A DNA stretch of 64,000 bases from CAYHPY01 sp964358485 (GCA_964358485.1 CAYHPY010000009.1:1-64000); one strand, 5' to 3'. Shown: positions 8,509-17,614, counted from the first letter of the stretch. Numbers and translations are program-made. Notes: generated by a model from the sequence alone, not told the origin.

Positions 8509-9378
8509 ATGGCAACGATGAAATGCCCGAGATGCCTCACCGAGCAGGCCGATGGCGGGGGGGCGTGCGTCCGGTGCAAGATCGTTTTCTCCGAATACGG
8601 GCACCGGGAAGCCGAGGCTCTGGCCCCGGAGGCGCCGCCCTCCGCGGCCGGCACCGACCGGCGCAAGACCCTGGCCAATGCATTCACCTTCGTCGTCATC
8701 GGCGCGGCCGGGGCGTGGTTGTTCGTGCCGCCCGCCGGCAAGCCCCTGCCCAAAGGGGCCTTCGAGCATCCCCGCTGTTATTTCGCGATGGTCCCCATCC
8801 TGGGCTGGAAGGAGATGCTCGGCGGGATGGGCGTGGGAGCGTGCGGCACCGCGGAGACCATTTTGGGCAAGCCGAAGGTCATCGAAGCCTACAAATCCGA
8901 GGGGGCGGCCGGCGCGTCCGGAGAGCCGGCCACCCTGAGCGTCATCGTCGCGCCCCAAGAATTGCCCTCTCTGGGAAAGACGGTTCCGCCGACGCTTGTG
9001 GCCTCCTATCCGGTGGGCCTCGGGGATTACTACAATCTTCGGACCGCCGCCAGCGACATCATCGAAGTGGACCGGCTCAAATCGGCCCGCCTCGTGGCAC
9101 AGGCCAAGCGCCTGGTCGGGGGCACGGAGCGGGATTTTTCCATTTTCATCGCTTTGGTGCCCGGCCGGGATCGGACCTACATCCTGCGGGGCGTGACCGA
9201 GGACTCCTCGGTCCTCTCCCGTTGGCAGATCGCGTTGGATTCCTTCCGCGTCACCCAGCGGCCCCTCAACTATTCCCACGGGATCAAACGGGTCATCGAG
9301 GGGCAGATCGAGGATAAGCTCATCGGCCTGGTGATTGCCGCCGCCGTGGTGTATTGGCGGCTGATGTTCAAAAGCTAG
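8509..9378 (+). CDS. Zinc-ribbon membrane protein of unknown function
   Basis: 289 residues. The N-terminus is a short zinc ribbon (MKCPRCLTEQ...CVRCKIVFSEY). A transmembrane segment follows near residues 55-75 (ANAFTFVVIGAAGAWLFVP), then a mixed domain of about 190 residues and a second hydrophobic segment near the C-terminus (LIGLVIAAAVVYWRLMF). The ribbon ending in VFSEY resembles the one in the protein at 44088. TAGAAT lies 9 nt before the ATG. Function unknown; a membrane sensor or assembly factor is possible. Confidence 0.7.
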   Translation: MATMKCPRCLTEQADGGGACVRCKIVFSEYGHREAEALAPEAPPSAAGTDRRKTLANAFTFVVIGAAGAWLFVPPAGKPLPKGAFEHPRCYFAMVPILGWKEMLGGMGVGACGTAETILGKPKVIEAYKSEGAAGASGEPATLSVIVAPQELPSLGKTVPPTLVASYPVGLGDYYNLRTAASDIIEVDRLKSARLVAQAKRLVGGTERDFSIFIALVPGRDRTYILRGVTEDSSVLSRWQIALDSFRVTQRPLNYSHGIKRVIEGQIEDKLIGLVIAAAVVYWRLMFKS

Positions 9379-9405
9379 CGATATCCCGCCCCTCGCCGGA
9401 ATTGG

Positions 9406-9411
9406 TATAAT
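9406..9411 (+). promoter_or_regulatory. -10 box of ispG, leaderless spacing
   Basis: A perfect TATAAT ends 9 nt before the ATG, so transcription should begin within a few bases of the start codon. No Shine-Dalgarno sequence fits in between. Confidence 0.6.
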
Positions 9412-9420
9412 CGGGGCCCC

Positions 9421-11403
9421 ATGGCCGTCCTGACACGCCTCCCCTATTGCCCCGACCTTTTCCGGTACGCTCGCCGTAAAACGCGAACGGTCATGGTCGG
9501 AAAGGTCCCAATCGGAGGCGACAACCCGATCCGCCTGCAGTCCATGACCACCACCGACACCTTGGACGTGGAGGCCACCGCCCAGCAGGCCTTGCGCATG
9601 GCCCAGGCCGGCTGCGAAATCATCCGCATCACGGCCCCCACCGTCGAGGATTCCCGGGCCTTGGGCAAGATCAAGTGCCGCCTGCTCCAGTTGGGAGTCG
9701 ACGCTCCGATCGTGGCCGACATCCATTTTCAGCCCCTGGCGGCCATGGAGGCCGCGGAATGGGTGGAGAAGGTCCGCATCAATCCGGGCAATTTCGTGGA
9801 CAACAAGCGCTTCGCGGTCAAGGAATACACCGACGCCGAGTACGCCGCGGAGCTCGAACGCATCGAGGAACGCTTCACCCCCCTGGTCGAAAAGCTCAAG
9901 CGCCTCAGGCGGGCCCTGCGCATCGGGACCAACCACGGCTCGCTTTCGGACCGTATCATGAACCGCTACGGGGATTCCCCCCTCGGGATGGTGGAAAGCG
10001 CTTTGGAGTTCACCGCCATATGCGAGAAGAACGGCTACCGCGACATCATCTTCTCCATGAAAGCCTCCAACCCCAAGGTCATGATCGAAGCCTATCGCCT
10101 GCTGGCCGCCCGGCTGGACGCCGACGGGCGGGATTACCCGTTCCACCTCGGCGTCACCGAGGCGGGCGACGGCGAGGACGGCCGGATCAAGTCGGCCATT
10201 GGAATCGGGAGTTTGCTGGAAGATGGGATTGGGGATACGATACGGGTCTCTCTGACGGAGGATCCCGAATTAGAAATTCCCGTCTGCGCCGCTTTGGCGG
10301 GGCCATTTAATTCCGTTCCCTCTATCGTTTCCCAGGTTGATTCCTTTACGGCAACAGATCCGGGAACGGATCCTTTTTCCTACGCCCGCAAAAAGACGCG
10401 GGCGTTATCAATCGGTCCGTTCCTGACCGGCGGCCCGCAATTGGTGCGCGTTTTCACCCGCGTCCCCCCCGATTGGTCGGCCAAGGACATTCTGGCCTGG
10501 CTGGAGGAGCGGCTCAAGGCCTCCCAAAGCCAGGACCCCGAGGTGCTTGAGTTCGTCTTGGACGGCCCCGCGGCGGTCGAGCGGCTGGCCTCCCTGCGGC
10601 GGGATTTGGCCGCGGAGACCTCCCGCCTGGCCTTCCTGGGGCGTTGCGAGGCCGGCCTCAAGGAGGCCCTAAGCGCCCTGCCCTCGGCGGACCTGATTTG
10701 CTGGACCACGCCGACCGCCTCGGAATTTCCCGCCTTCCTGGCGGCCGTCAAGGAGCGGGGCATCCCGACGCTCCTGGAGGCCCCAAGCGCCAAGGAGGCC
10801 CTGGCCCTCGACGCCCAATGCGCGGCGGCGGGGGTCCCGGCGCTCCTCTCGATCCGCGGAACCGGCACCGCGTCCTTGGTCCGCGAATACCGTCGGCTGG
10901 GGGCTGCTTCGACCCGCTCGCCCATCCACCTCCGCGCCCCCGGCAAACCCGCGGAACTCGAGCAAATCCTGGAGGCCTCGCGCCTGATCGGCGGCCTTCT
11001 GTGCGACGGAATCGGCGACAGCGCGCAGGTGGAAGGGGCCGACCCCCGCCGCAACCTGACCTTGGCCTACAATATCCTCCAGGGCGCGGGCGTTCGCATC
11101 ACGAAAACCGAATTCGTCTCCTGCCCCTCCTGCGGGCGGACTCTTTTCAACCTGCAGACCACTACGGAGCGGATCAAGGCCAAGACCGGGCACCTCAAGG
11201 GCGTCAAGATCGCCATCATGGGCTGCATCGTCAACGGCCCGGGCGAAATGGCCGACGCCGATTTCGGCTATGTCGGCGGCGCCCCGGACCGCATCAACCT
11301 TTATGTCGGCAAGGAGTGCGTGGAGAAAGGAATCCCCGCCGACCAGGCCGACCAGGCGCTGATCGATCTCATCAAGAGCAACGGGAAGTGGGTTGATCCT
11401 TAA
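9421..11403 (+). CDS. ispG: 4-hydroxy-3-methylbut-2-enyl-diphosphate synthase (three-domain IspG)
   Basis: 660 residues, the long form known from plants, Chlamydiae and Bacteroidetes. It reduces MEcPP to HMBPP in the MEP isoprenoid pathway in the cytosol. The N-terminal TIM-barrel domain (to about 295) has IRLQSMTTTDT, VADIHFQP and RINPGNF. A central extra domain spans about 300-555. The C-terminal 4Fe-4S domain has FVSCPSCGRTLF (about 567) and MGCIVNGPGE (about 600). The central domain opens with YARKKTRA (about 321), which repeats YARRKTRT of the N-terminus (about 16) and suggests a duplicated barrel. Codon use is less GC-rich around 10200-10420, where the insert begins. Confidence 0.95.
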   Translation: MAVLTRLPYCPDLFRYARRKTRTVMVGKVPIGGDNPIRLQSMTTTDTLDVEATAQQALRMAQAGCEIIRITAPTVEDSRALGKIKCRLLQLGVDAPIVADIHFQPLAAMEAAEWVEKVRINPGNFVDNKRFAVKEYTDAEYAAELERIEERFTPLVEKLKRLRRALRIGTNHGSLSDRIMNRYGDSPLGMVESALEFTAICEKNGYRDIIFSMKASNPKVMIEAYRLLAARLDADGRDYPFHLGVTEAGDGEDGRIKSAIGIGSLLEDGIGDTIRVSLTEDPELEIPVCAALAGPFNSVPSIVSQVDSFTATDPGTDPFSYARKKTRALSIGPFLTGGPQLVRVFTRVPPDWSAKDILAWLEERLKASQSQDPEVLEFVLDGPAAVERLASLRRDLAAETSRLAFLGRCEAGLKEALSALPSADLICWTTPTASEFPAFLAAVKERGIPTLLEAPSAKEALALDAQCAAAGVPALLSIRGTGTASLVREYRRLGAASTRSPIHLRAPGKPAELEQILEASRLIGGLLCDGIGDSAQVEGADPRRNLTLAYNILQGAGVRITKTEFVSCPSCGRTLFNLQTTTERIKAKTGHLKGVKIAIMGCIVNGPGEMADADFGYVGGAPDRINLYVGKECVEKGIPADQADQALIDLIKSNGKWVDP

Positions 11404-11436
11404 AATGAAGCCCCCGCGGAGCGGAGGCTTCATTTT
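11402..11436 (+). terminator. Terminator-like hairpin covering the next start codon
   Basis: Arms AAAATGAAGCC (11402-11412) and GGCTTCATTTT (11426-11436) pair perfectly, with an inner CCGC/GCGG stem. The hairpin begins inside the ispG stop codon and is followed by T-rich sequence, as in a rho-independent terminator. The only plausible ATG of the next gene (11405) lies in the 5' arm. Confidence 0.7.
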
Positions 11437-12478
11437 AAGCTTCTTTCCGTTTTTTCCCGTAGTTCTTTTCCCGATATTTTTTTCCGGCTGCCTCGAATTC
11501 GACCCCGTCAGCACCGTCTGCTGGGAACCCGAAGGCCGCGCGGTGGCCTTTCTTTCCGGAGGCCGTCCCTGGACCTACACCCTGGGAACCGGGGAGCTTT
11601 CCCCCCTTCCCTCCGAGGGGCCGTTCGGTTCCCTGGCCTGCTCCCCGGACGGACGCTGGATCGCGGCGTCCAGCCACACCTATCTGTCGCTTTTCCGCCG
11701 GGAAGGCGGCGGCTATCAAAGCGAGCAGACTTTTGCCTTACCGGGCGGCGACGGCCTGATTTCTCCCACCCTTTCCTGGCACCCGTCCTCGCGCCGCCTT
11801 ATGGCCGGATTGGCGGGAGCGGCCGCGCTTTCCACCTTCGAGGTGGATCTCGATTCGGGGACCATGACCCCGGCCGGGGCCGGGCTGGGGATTTTCGGCG
11901 GCGCCGATTGGCTGCTGTGGGGCAATAAGGTCTCCCTGGGCAAGTCCCGGGAATTGCTGGCCCTGGACCGGCAGGACGAAGAAGGCCGGCCCCTGCCGCT
12001 GAGCCGTCCGGCCCACGACTCCCTGGAGGACGGGGCCTTCGATCTTTTGTCCTCGCTCGGGGATTTCGCGGCCCTTCCGCTTTGCTGGAGCGGCCAAAAC
12101 GGGGGCCGGACTTTTTCCGCCTGTTTGGCGGAAAACGGCTCCGTCGTTTGGAAATCGAAGGCCCTGCCCAAGGACGCGCGGATCTTCGCCAATCCGGCCC
12201 GGACGCTGTTTGCCGGAGTCGTCGACGATGGAAAAAACGATCTCCGCCTGGCCGTCTTCGACGGCCAGGGAAAAATCCGCGCCGATGGAGCGCGCCTGCT
12301 CAAGACCCTCGACGCCGAATTGGCGCGCGCGGGCCGGGACCGCAAGGATTCCTCCCGGTCGATCCACGCCTCCCGCGTGGCTTGGGACCCCGGGGGCAAC
12401 TGGCTGGCCTGGGTGGTGGACGGGCGGTTGTTCCTTTGGAACTGGCGCAACGATATATTGGCGGTTCGAGGGCCTTGA
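11405..12478 (+). CDS. Lipoprotein with beta-propeller-like repeats
   Basis: 357 residues from ATG at 11405. The signal sequence runs through LSFFPFFPVVLFPIFFSGC, a lipobox with Cys at about residue 29. The mature part has WD40/TolB-like strand patterns such as VCWEPEGRAVAFLS, LACSPDGRWIAASS, LSWHPSSRRLMAG and VAWDPGGNWLAWV, so a propeller is likely. There is no start codon downstream of the ispG hairpin and before the lipobox, so translation must start inside the hairpin (ATG 11405) or at TTG 11393. It overlaps the next gene by 4 nt, so the two are coupled. Confidence 0.7.
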   Translation: MKPPRSGGFILSFFPFFPVVLFPIFFSGCLEFDPVSTVCWEPEGRAVAFLSGGRPWTYTLGTGELSPLPSEGPFGSLACSPDGRWIAASSHTYLSLFRREGGGYQSEQTFALPGGDGLISPTLSWHPSSRRLMAGLAGAAALSTFEVDLDSGTMTPAGAGLGIFGGADWLLWGNKVSLGKSRELLALDRQDEEGRPLPLSRPAHDSLEDGAFDLLSSLGDFAALPLCWSGQNGGRTFSACLAENGSVVWKSKALPKDARIFANPARTLFAGVVDDGKNDLRLAVFDGQGKIRADGARLLKTLDAELARAGRDRKDSSRSIHASRVAWDPGGNWLAWVVDGRLFLWNWRNDILAVRGP

Positions 12479-13500
12479 AGAGCGCGCCAGCGCTCCTGCT
12501 CCTGTTCTGTTTCCAAGGTTGTTCCCCCGTTTACGTTCTGAAATCCGCCGCCGGACACGCATCGTTGTTATCACGACGGCAATCCATTGACGAACTCCTA
12601 AAGTCGCCGAAGACGCCGGAACGGTTGAAGGACAAGCTGAAGCTTGTCAATGAGATCAAAGCCTTCGCCTTCGAGCAAATGGCCCTGCGCCCAAGCCGCG
12701 ATTATTCCACGGTCGCGAAAATCGACGGCCCCCATGTCAGCTATCTGGTGGCCGCCTGCCGGAAAACCGCGTTCGAGCCCTATCGCTGGACCTTCCCCTT
12801 CGCGGGCTCGTTTCCCTACCTGGGCTATTTCAAATACGCCGACGCCGCCGCCCACGCGCGGCGCCTGGAGAAAAAAGGCTGGGACGTCCATGTGGCCGGG
12901 GCCGCGGCCTACAACACCCCGCTTTGGTTTTCCGACCCGATCCCCGAGCCCGCCCTTCAGGACTCGGTCGGGGAGCTGGCCGTCCTGCTCATTCACGAAT
13001 TGTCTCATGGAACGATTCATTACCGAAGCAAGATGGATTTCAACGAGGCTTTGGCCAGCTTCATCGGGGAGACCGGAGCGGCGCAATTCCTGGAGGGCCG
13101 GTACGGAACGCAGTCCTTGGAATTGGCGGAATTTCATTCCTTCCGGGAAAGGGATCGACTTTGGGTCGGTATCATGGCGGACCTCCGCCATGAACTCGAT
13201 GCCGTTTACCGGAGTTCCGTTCCCGATGCCGTTAAGCTCCAAAAGCGGGAGGCGATCTTTCTGAAAGGACGGGAACGATTAAATGAAATCACCCCGTTGG
13301 GAAAGGAATTCGTGTTGAACAACGCCGTCCTCATGACCTACGGTCTTTACCATCGGGATTTCTCCCCCTTCCAGGCCGTCCATGATTCTTGCCTCAGGCA
13401 ATGGCCTTGTACCATTAAGAAATTCCGGAAATTGAACCGGCGCAACCCGGAAGGGTCCCTTAAGGCCGCCGCTCTAAAGTCGGGGAATAGGCGCCCATGA
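12475..13500 (+). CDS. Putative aminopeptidase lipoprotein (Aminopep family, COG4324-like)
   Basis: 341 residues from TTG at 12475, which overlaps the previous stop as TTGA. It starts with LLLLFCFQGC (lipobox) followed by SPVYVLKSAAGH. The body follows the predicted aminopeptidase family: WTFPFAGSFPYLGYF, WDVHVAGAAAYNTPLWFSDP, the zinc motif LLIHELSHGTIH and a downstream FNEALASFIGETGA supplying the acidic ligand. Peptidase activity is predicted for the family, not shown. The 3' end overlaps the convergent gene at 13460 by 41 nt. Confidence 0.85.
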   Translation: MKSAPALLLLFCFQGCSPVYVLKSAAGHASLLSRRQSIDELLKSPKTPERLKDKLKLVNEIKAFAFEQMALRPSRDYSTVAKIDGPHVSYLVAACRKTAFEPYRWTFPFAGSFPYLGYFKYADAAAHARRLEKKGWDVHVAGAAAYNTPLWFSDPIPEPALQDSVGELAVLLIHELSHGTIHYRSKMDFNEALASFIGETGAAQFLEGRYGTQSLELAEFHSFRERDRLWVGIMADLRHELDAVYRSSVPDAVKLQKREAIFLKGRERLNEITPLGKEFVLNNAVLMTYGLYHRDFSPFQAVHDSCLRQWPCTIKKFRKLNRRNPEGSLKAAALKSGNRRP

Positions 13501-15286
13501 AGCGCCTGGTCCACCAGGCGCCGGTCTTTCTCCCCTCGCTCCAGCCCGTGAAACGGTACTCGTAAAGGACGGAACGGATCGCGCGCGGGGTTTGGCCGGG
13601 GAACGGGTCGGCGGCGAGAAGTTTTTTGACGGGCTCGGACCCCGTGGCCAGGCGGCCCATCAGGTGCAGCAGCCAGGGATTTGATTGGTAGTCCCCGAGG
13701 GCCGCGAACCACATCTGCCAATCCAAGCGCGGCATGTGCGGGGCCATAAACCCCGGCCTGCGGCCGGGGTCCCCGATTTTCCATTTGAATTGATATTCCT
13801 TCCAGTTCTTTCCGTCCAAGGTTCCTTCGATGATGATTTCCGGCCGCGTCGTCGTCATGACGGCGAACAGGCCGTAGGAATTTACGGAGCGCAATGGACC
13901 CAGCCAATCTTGGAGCGAGGACAAGGGCCGCGGGGCTGTTTTTCGGGCAAACAGTTGCCATAGCTCCCCGGCCCCGGCAGCCATGAGCAGGGTGCACGCC
14001 GCGGCCCGAAGCCAACGCGTTTCGGGGAACCGTTCGGGAAGGCGGGGGGCGGCGTCCGGGCGGGCCTTGAGAAAGCGCGCGTCGTCGAGCAGGGGCAGGC
14101 ACAGGATCAAGGTCAGCAGGTTGAAAAACCCGTAATTCCCGGTCAGCAGGATCAAGCCCTGGAGCAAGGCCTGCAGCCAAAACGCCGCCAAGCGGGGCCG
14201 ACGAGGGAGGAAAAACAGGAAAGGAACCGCCAGTTCGATGAAAAACATCGCGCCGGCCGAGAAGCGGTGAAATCCCGCCGGAAGCTGGTGGGCGTACCAG
14301 GCGGTCCACGGGGGCAGAGGCTGGGTCTCGTAGTGGAAGGTCAGCGCGGTGAGATTCCTCCACACCGGGTCGCCGCTGAAAAGTTTGACCAAACCCGAGG
14401 CCAGCATCAAGCGGAACAACAGGATTCGCGACAGCATGAGAACGAAAATGGAAGGGATGGGATCATTTTCCGGGCGTCCCGAAAACGGGCGCCAGGGAGC
14501 CCAAAGCGCCGCTAAAAGGCCGACTTCCAAAAGCAGGCTGTCCCATTGAAAATTCATGAAGGGAACTATCGGAACGCAGAGGGAAAGATAGGCTCCCCAA
14601 CAGAAAAAAAGCAGCGGCGCCTGAAAAATTCCAGCCGCGGCAAAAAGGCCGGCCGCGGCACCGGCCCAACACAGCCCGCTCATGGCGCCGTCCGAGGCGT
14701 TCAGCCAAAGGACCGTCGGGAACGCCCTCCAGGCCCCGTCCCCGAAGCGGGAGCCGATGGCCGCCAGCCGCGCCGCCGCCGGGGCGATGCCGTCCTGCCC
14801 CGCCAGCCCGAGGACCTGGACGCCCAGGGAGGCGAAGGCGAGCGCGAACACCAGCGCCGTGAGGCGCACGAAGAGGGACCGGATCAGGAAATACGAGGGA
14901 AGCGCGACCATTTCGCCCCAGGCCAGGACCGTGAGGCGCGAGAAAAGCATCCGGCGGCGGGCCATGAGGCGGTAGAACCAATCGCTCGCGGGACGGATGG
15001 CCGGCAGGTTTTCATAGGCCCACAGCCGCCACGCCTGTCCGGGAGCCGTTGCCAAGGCCCGGAAAACCGCCTCGGCGCCCGCCGTGACCCGCCCGGAAGG
15101 TTCGACCAGGAACACGGAGGCGGCCAGTTGCTCCAGGGTCAGTTTCGGGAGGTACATGGGCGCGCCGACTTCGGCGGGCAGGTAGTCCACCCGGTCGCCC
15201 GTGACATGCGACCACCGGGCCACCCACCGGCGGTAGAAGCGGCAGTCCCCATCGAAAATCAGCGTCGGTTTGCGCGGGGGAATCAC
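13460..15286 (-). CDS. DCC1-like domain fused to lipase maturation factor-like membrane protein
   Basis: 608 residues from GTG at 15286. Residues about 5-115 match DUF393/DCC1-like thiol oxidoreductases (LIFDGDCRFYRRWVARW), but the usual CxxC is CxxY, so redox function is doubtful. The rest is a multi-pass membrane protein with many hydrophobic segments and the MNFQWDSLLLEVGLLAALW motif of the lipase maturation factor (LMF1) family, ending in a soluble C-terminal domain. LMF proteins help fold secreted lipases; here that is inferred from family. TATCGT (15293-15298) ends 6 nt before GTG 15286, which favours it over the TTG at 15301. Confidence 0.82.
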   Translation of the reverse strand: MIPPRKPTLIFDGDCRFYRRWVARWSHVTGDRVDYLPAEVGAPMYLPKLTLEQLAASVFLVEPSGRVTAGAEAVFRALATAPGQAWRLWAYENLPAIRPASDWFYRLMARRRMLFSRLTVLAWGEMVALPSYFLIRSLFVRLTALVFALAFASLGVQVLGLAGQDGIAPAAARLAAIGSRFGDGAWRAFPTVLWLNASDGAMSGLCWAGAAAGLFAAAGIFQAPLLFFCWGAYLSLCVPIVPFMNFQWDSLLLEVGLLAALWAPWRPFSGRPENDPIPSIFVLMLSRILLFRLMLASGLVKLFSGDPVWRNLTALTFHYETQPLPPWTAWYAHQLPAGFHRFSAGAMFFIELAVPFLFFLPRRPRLAAFWLQALLQGLILLTGNYGFFNLLTLILCLPLLDDARFLKARPDAAPRLPERFPETRWLRAAACTLLMAAGAGELWQLFARKTAPRPLSSLQDWLGPLRSVNSYGLFAVMTTTRPEIIIEGTLDGKNWKEYQFKWKIGDPGRRPGFMAPHMPRLDWQMWFAALGDYQSNPWLLHLMGRLATGSEPVKKLLAADPFPGQTPRAIRSVLYEYRFTGWSEGRKTGAWWTRRFMGAYSPTLERRP

Positions 15287-15369
15287 CCCGCGACGATACA
15301 AAATCCGCCGCCGCCCTTGAAAACGGCCTTTCCCGGGGCTACACTCAGGGAGTCATCGGAGGTGGGTTC

Positions 15370-15732
15370 ATGCATCACGAAGAAGGCGGGCCGGGCGGCG
15401 GAAAATCCCATTTTCATCCCTGCTGCCGGCAGGCGCACGGGGAAAATTCGCGGGAGGGCGGGGAGCCGGAGGATCACCTCGACCAAAGCGCGGCGGCCTG
15501 GGAGCGGGCGTTCTGGAAAGCTCTGCATGAAGTGAGGGTGGAGATGATGAAAGAGCGCATCCGCGCGGCCTGGGGCGAAGGGATGAAAGAAACCGCCGAC
15601 GGCGTCCTGGCTGCGATGCACGCCGATTGGAAAAAGTTCCGGGAACTGGAGGCCGCGGAGGAGGCGAAGGCCGGACCCCGCGAGGCCCTGCGCGCCGTGC
15701 TGAAGGAAGGGCTCAAACGCGGGCCGCAATAA
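15370..15732 (+). CDS. Small charged protein of unknown function
   Basis: 120 residues. The first part is His/Gly-rich with a CC pair (HFHPCCRQAH), and the rest is a charged amphipathic helix. A strong GGAGGT lies 7 nt before the ATG and a TACACT box further up, so the start has leadered signals. No family is recognised. Opposite-strand frames over it look like shadows. Confidence 0.5.
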   Translation: MHHEEGGPGGGKSHFHPCCRQAHGENSREGGEPEDHLDQSAAAWERAFWKALHEVRVEMMKERIRAAWGEGMKETADGVLAAMHADWKKFRELEAAEEAKAGPREALRAVLKEGLKRGPQ

Positions 15733-15735
15733 GGG

Positions 15736-16929
15736 CTAAAAGAAGTATTGGACCTGCAGAAACCCGAGGTTGGGAAGGCGCCCGAATTCGGTGATCCGGG
15801 CGCCCGAGTTGCGGTGAAAGCCCGCGCTTAGGTAGAGGTCGGGCAGGGCGTTCCATTGGATGGACGGCGCGGCGAAGCTGGAGAGATCGTTGAGGTTGGC
15901 GATGACGGAGAGTTCCAGTTTGAGCAGGGCGTGGGCGTCTTTGGAATAGGTGAGCCCGGCGTAATCCTTGGCGACGGCCGTGTCTTTGCCGTTGGCCAGG
16001 GCGGCGTAGTCGTACCGGTGGACATGGGCGCTGCCCAAGCCGTTGTGGTAATACTCGACGGCCATGACCGCCTCCCGCAGAAAGACCGCGGCCAGGGGCC
16101 AGTCGGCCGTGAAGTTGTAGTCGTAGCCCACCCCGAGCCGCCAAAACGGGGTCCGTGTCCCCGGTTCCTGGAGGGAAAACTCCCCCCGGAGCGTGCCGTC
16201 CTTGAGCTCCCCCGCGAAGTCTCCCCCCACGATCCAGGAGGTGGTCGAGCGGTCGGTCTTTCCCCCCATCACGGACACGTCGAAGCCGCGGGCGTTGGAG
16301 CGCAAGCGGCCCAACAGCGAGGTCCGCCGCCAATCCTCGTGAGGCGCCCAAGCCGCCTCGGTCTGGGTAAGCTCTCCCAGGCCCAGCCTTCCGTATAGCG
16401 CGTCCACGCCCCGGCGCTCCTCCCGTTCGACGGCGGTGGGCTGGTAGGGGTTGAGGACGTCGGTTGGATTCCAGATGCGGCCGGTGCCCCAAGCCACGCG
16501 CTGGCGCCCGAAGCGCAGGACGGCGCGTTCGCTTTCGAGGCCCGTCCAGCCGCGGTAGAGGCGGTGGCGCCAAATGGAGGTGGCGGAGGTCGAGATGGTT
16601 TGGTCCATCGTCAACCAATTTGTCGGCTCGGCCAATCCGAGCCGGCGATATTCTTTCGTTCGAAAAAAACTTCCGCTCAGCGATTCGTGATCGTATTCCG
16701 CCCGGGTTTTCCATTGGAAATCTCCCGCCGGGACGCTCGTCTCCAGTTCCAGCCGGGCTCGGGAGGTGTTTAGAAAGTAGGGGCGCCGGTCCAAGGTCGA
16801 GGCCGAGTATTGCCAGAGGTTTTTGAGATGGCCCGAGGCGGAGACGGCCGGTCCCGTTCCCCAAGCCGACCCCCCCCCGAAAAGGAGGAAGAGCAACGAC
16901 AGAACGGGGCCGCTACGCGGCCGTCTCAT
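15736..16929 (-). CDS. Outer-membrane beta-barrel protein
   Basis: 397 residues from ATG at 16929, which has GGAGG 8 nt upstream; an in-frame ATG at 16944 is less likely. The signal peptide (LSLLFLLFGGGSAWG) is followed by alternating strands with many aromatic residues, including RFGRQRVAWGTGRIWNPTDVLNPY, typical of porin-like or export-pore barrels. The C-terminus LQVQYFF ends in Phe, as expected for BAM-assembled barrels. It is the last gene of the LolA-like/FtsX/LolD-like operon and overlaps the ATPase gene, so it may be the outer-membrane end of the same pathway. Confidence 0.75.
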   Translation of the reverse strand: MRRPRSGPVLSLLFLLFGGGSAWGTGPAVSASGHLKNLWQYSASTLDRRPYFLNTSRARLELETSVPAGDFQWKTRAEYDHESLSGSFFRTKEYRRLGLAEPTNWLTMDQTISTSATSIWRHRLYRGWTGLESERAVLRFGRQRVAWGTGRIWNPTDVLNPYQPTAVEREERRGVDALYGRLGLGELTQTEAAWAPHEDWRRTSLLGRLRSNARGFDVSVMGGKTDRSTTSWIVGGDFAGELKDGTLRGEFSLQEPGTRTPFWRLGVGYDYNFTADWPLAAVFLREAVMAVEYYHNGLGSAHVHRYDYAALANGKDTAVAKDYAGLTYSKDAHALLKLELSVIANLNDLSSFAAPSIQWNALPDLYLSAGFHRNSGARITEFGRLPNLGFLQVQYFF

Positions 16930-17614
16930 CCACCAGCCTCCCATCGTGGATCCGGACGACGCGGGTGGCGCGGGAGAGAACCGCCGGATCGTGGCTGGAA
17001 AAAATGAAGGTCAGGCCCCGCTCGCGGTTGAGCCCCTGCATCAGGTCCAGGAGGGCGGCCCCGGTCTTGGAGTCGAGGTTGGCCGTGGGCTCGTCGGCCA
17101 GGATCACCATGGGCTTGTGGACGATGGAGCGGGCCACCGCCACCCTCTGCTGTTGACCTCCGGAAAGCAGGTCCGGCCGCCGGTGGGCCATGGATTCGAG
17201 CCCCACCCATTTGAGCACCTCCATGGCCCGCGCCCGGCGTTCGGCGGGCGCGAAGCCCTGCAGGACGAGGGGGTATTCTGCGTTTTCGACGGCCGTGAGC
17301 ACGGGGATCAGGTTGTAGGCCTGGAAGACGAAGCCCAGGCTCCTCAGCCGGAATTCGGCCAGTTCCACCGGCCCCAGCGCGGAGACTTTGCGGCCCTCGT
17401 AGCGGATTTCCCCGTGCGTGGGGGTGTCCAAGGTGCCGATGATGTTGAGCAAGGTGGACTTGCCCGAGCCCGAGGGTCCGGCGATGGCGGTGAATTCTCC
17501 TGAGCGAAAGCTCAGGGTCAAATTCTGTACTGCCGTGACTTTGTTGGTTCCGTCGTAAATTTTCGATACGTTATGAACCTCGATCAGCGGCGGCTTGGGG
17601 GCGGGGTTAGACAT
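16913..17614 (-). CDS. LolD/MacB-type ABC transporter ATP-binding protein
   Basis: 233 residues. Walker A is AGPSGSGKSTLLNIIG, the signature is LLSGGQQQRVAVARSIV, Walker B is MVILADEPTANLDS and the switch His is in FSSHD. This belongs to the LolD/FtsE/MacB branch that powers FtsX-type mechanotransmission permeases. It overlaps the permease gene upstream by 8 nt, so it is part of the operon that starts at 19624. The partner permease lies directly upstream. Confidence 0.93.
   Translation of the reverse strand: MSNPAPKPPLIEVHNVSKIYDGTNKVTAVQNLTLSFRSGEFTAIAGPSGSGKSTLLNIIGTLDTPTHGEIRYEGRKVSALGPVELAEFRLRSLGFVFQAYNLIPVLTAVENAEYPLVLQGFAPAERRARAMEVLKWVGLESMAHRRPDLLSGGQQQRVAVARSIVHKPMVILADEPTANLDSKTGAALLDLMQGLNRERGLTFIFSSHDPAVLSRATRVVRIHDGRLVDETAA

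Noticed and set aside
8083..10146. Minus-strand frame of 687 codons across the zinc-ribbon and ispG genes
   Set aside because: High-GC shadow frame: it opposes clear ispG coding and has no recognisable domain.
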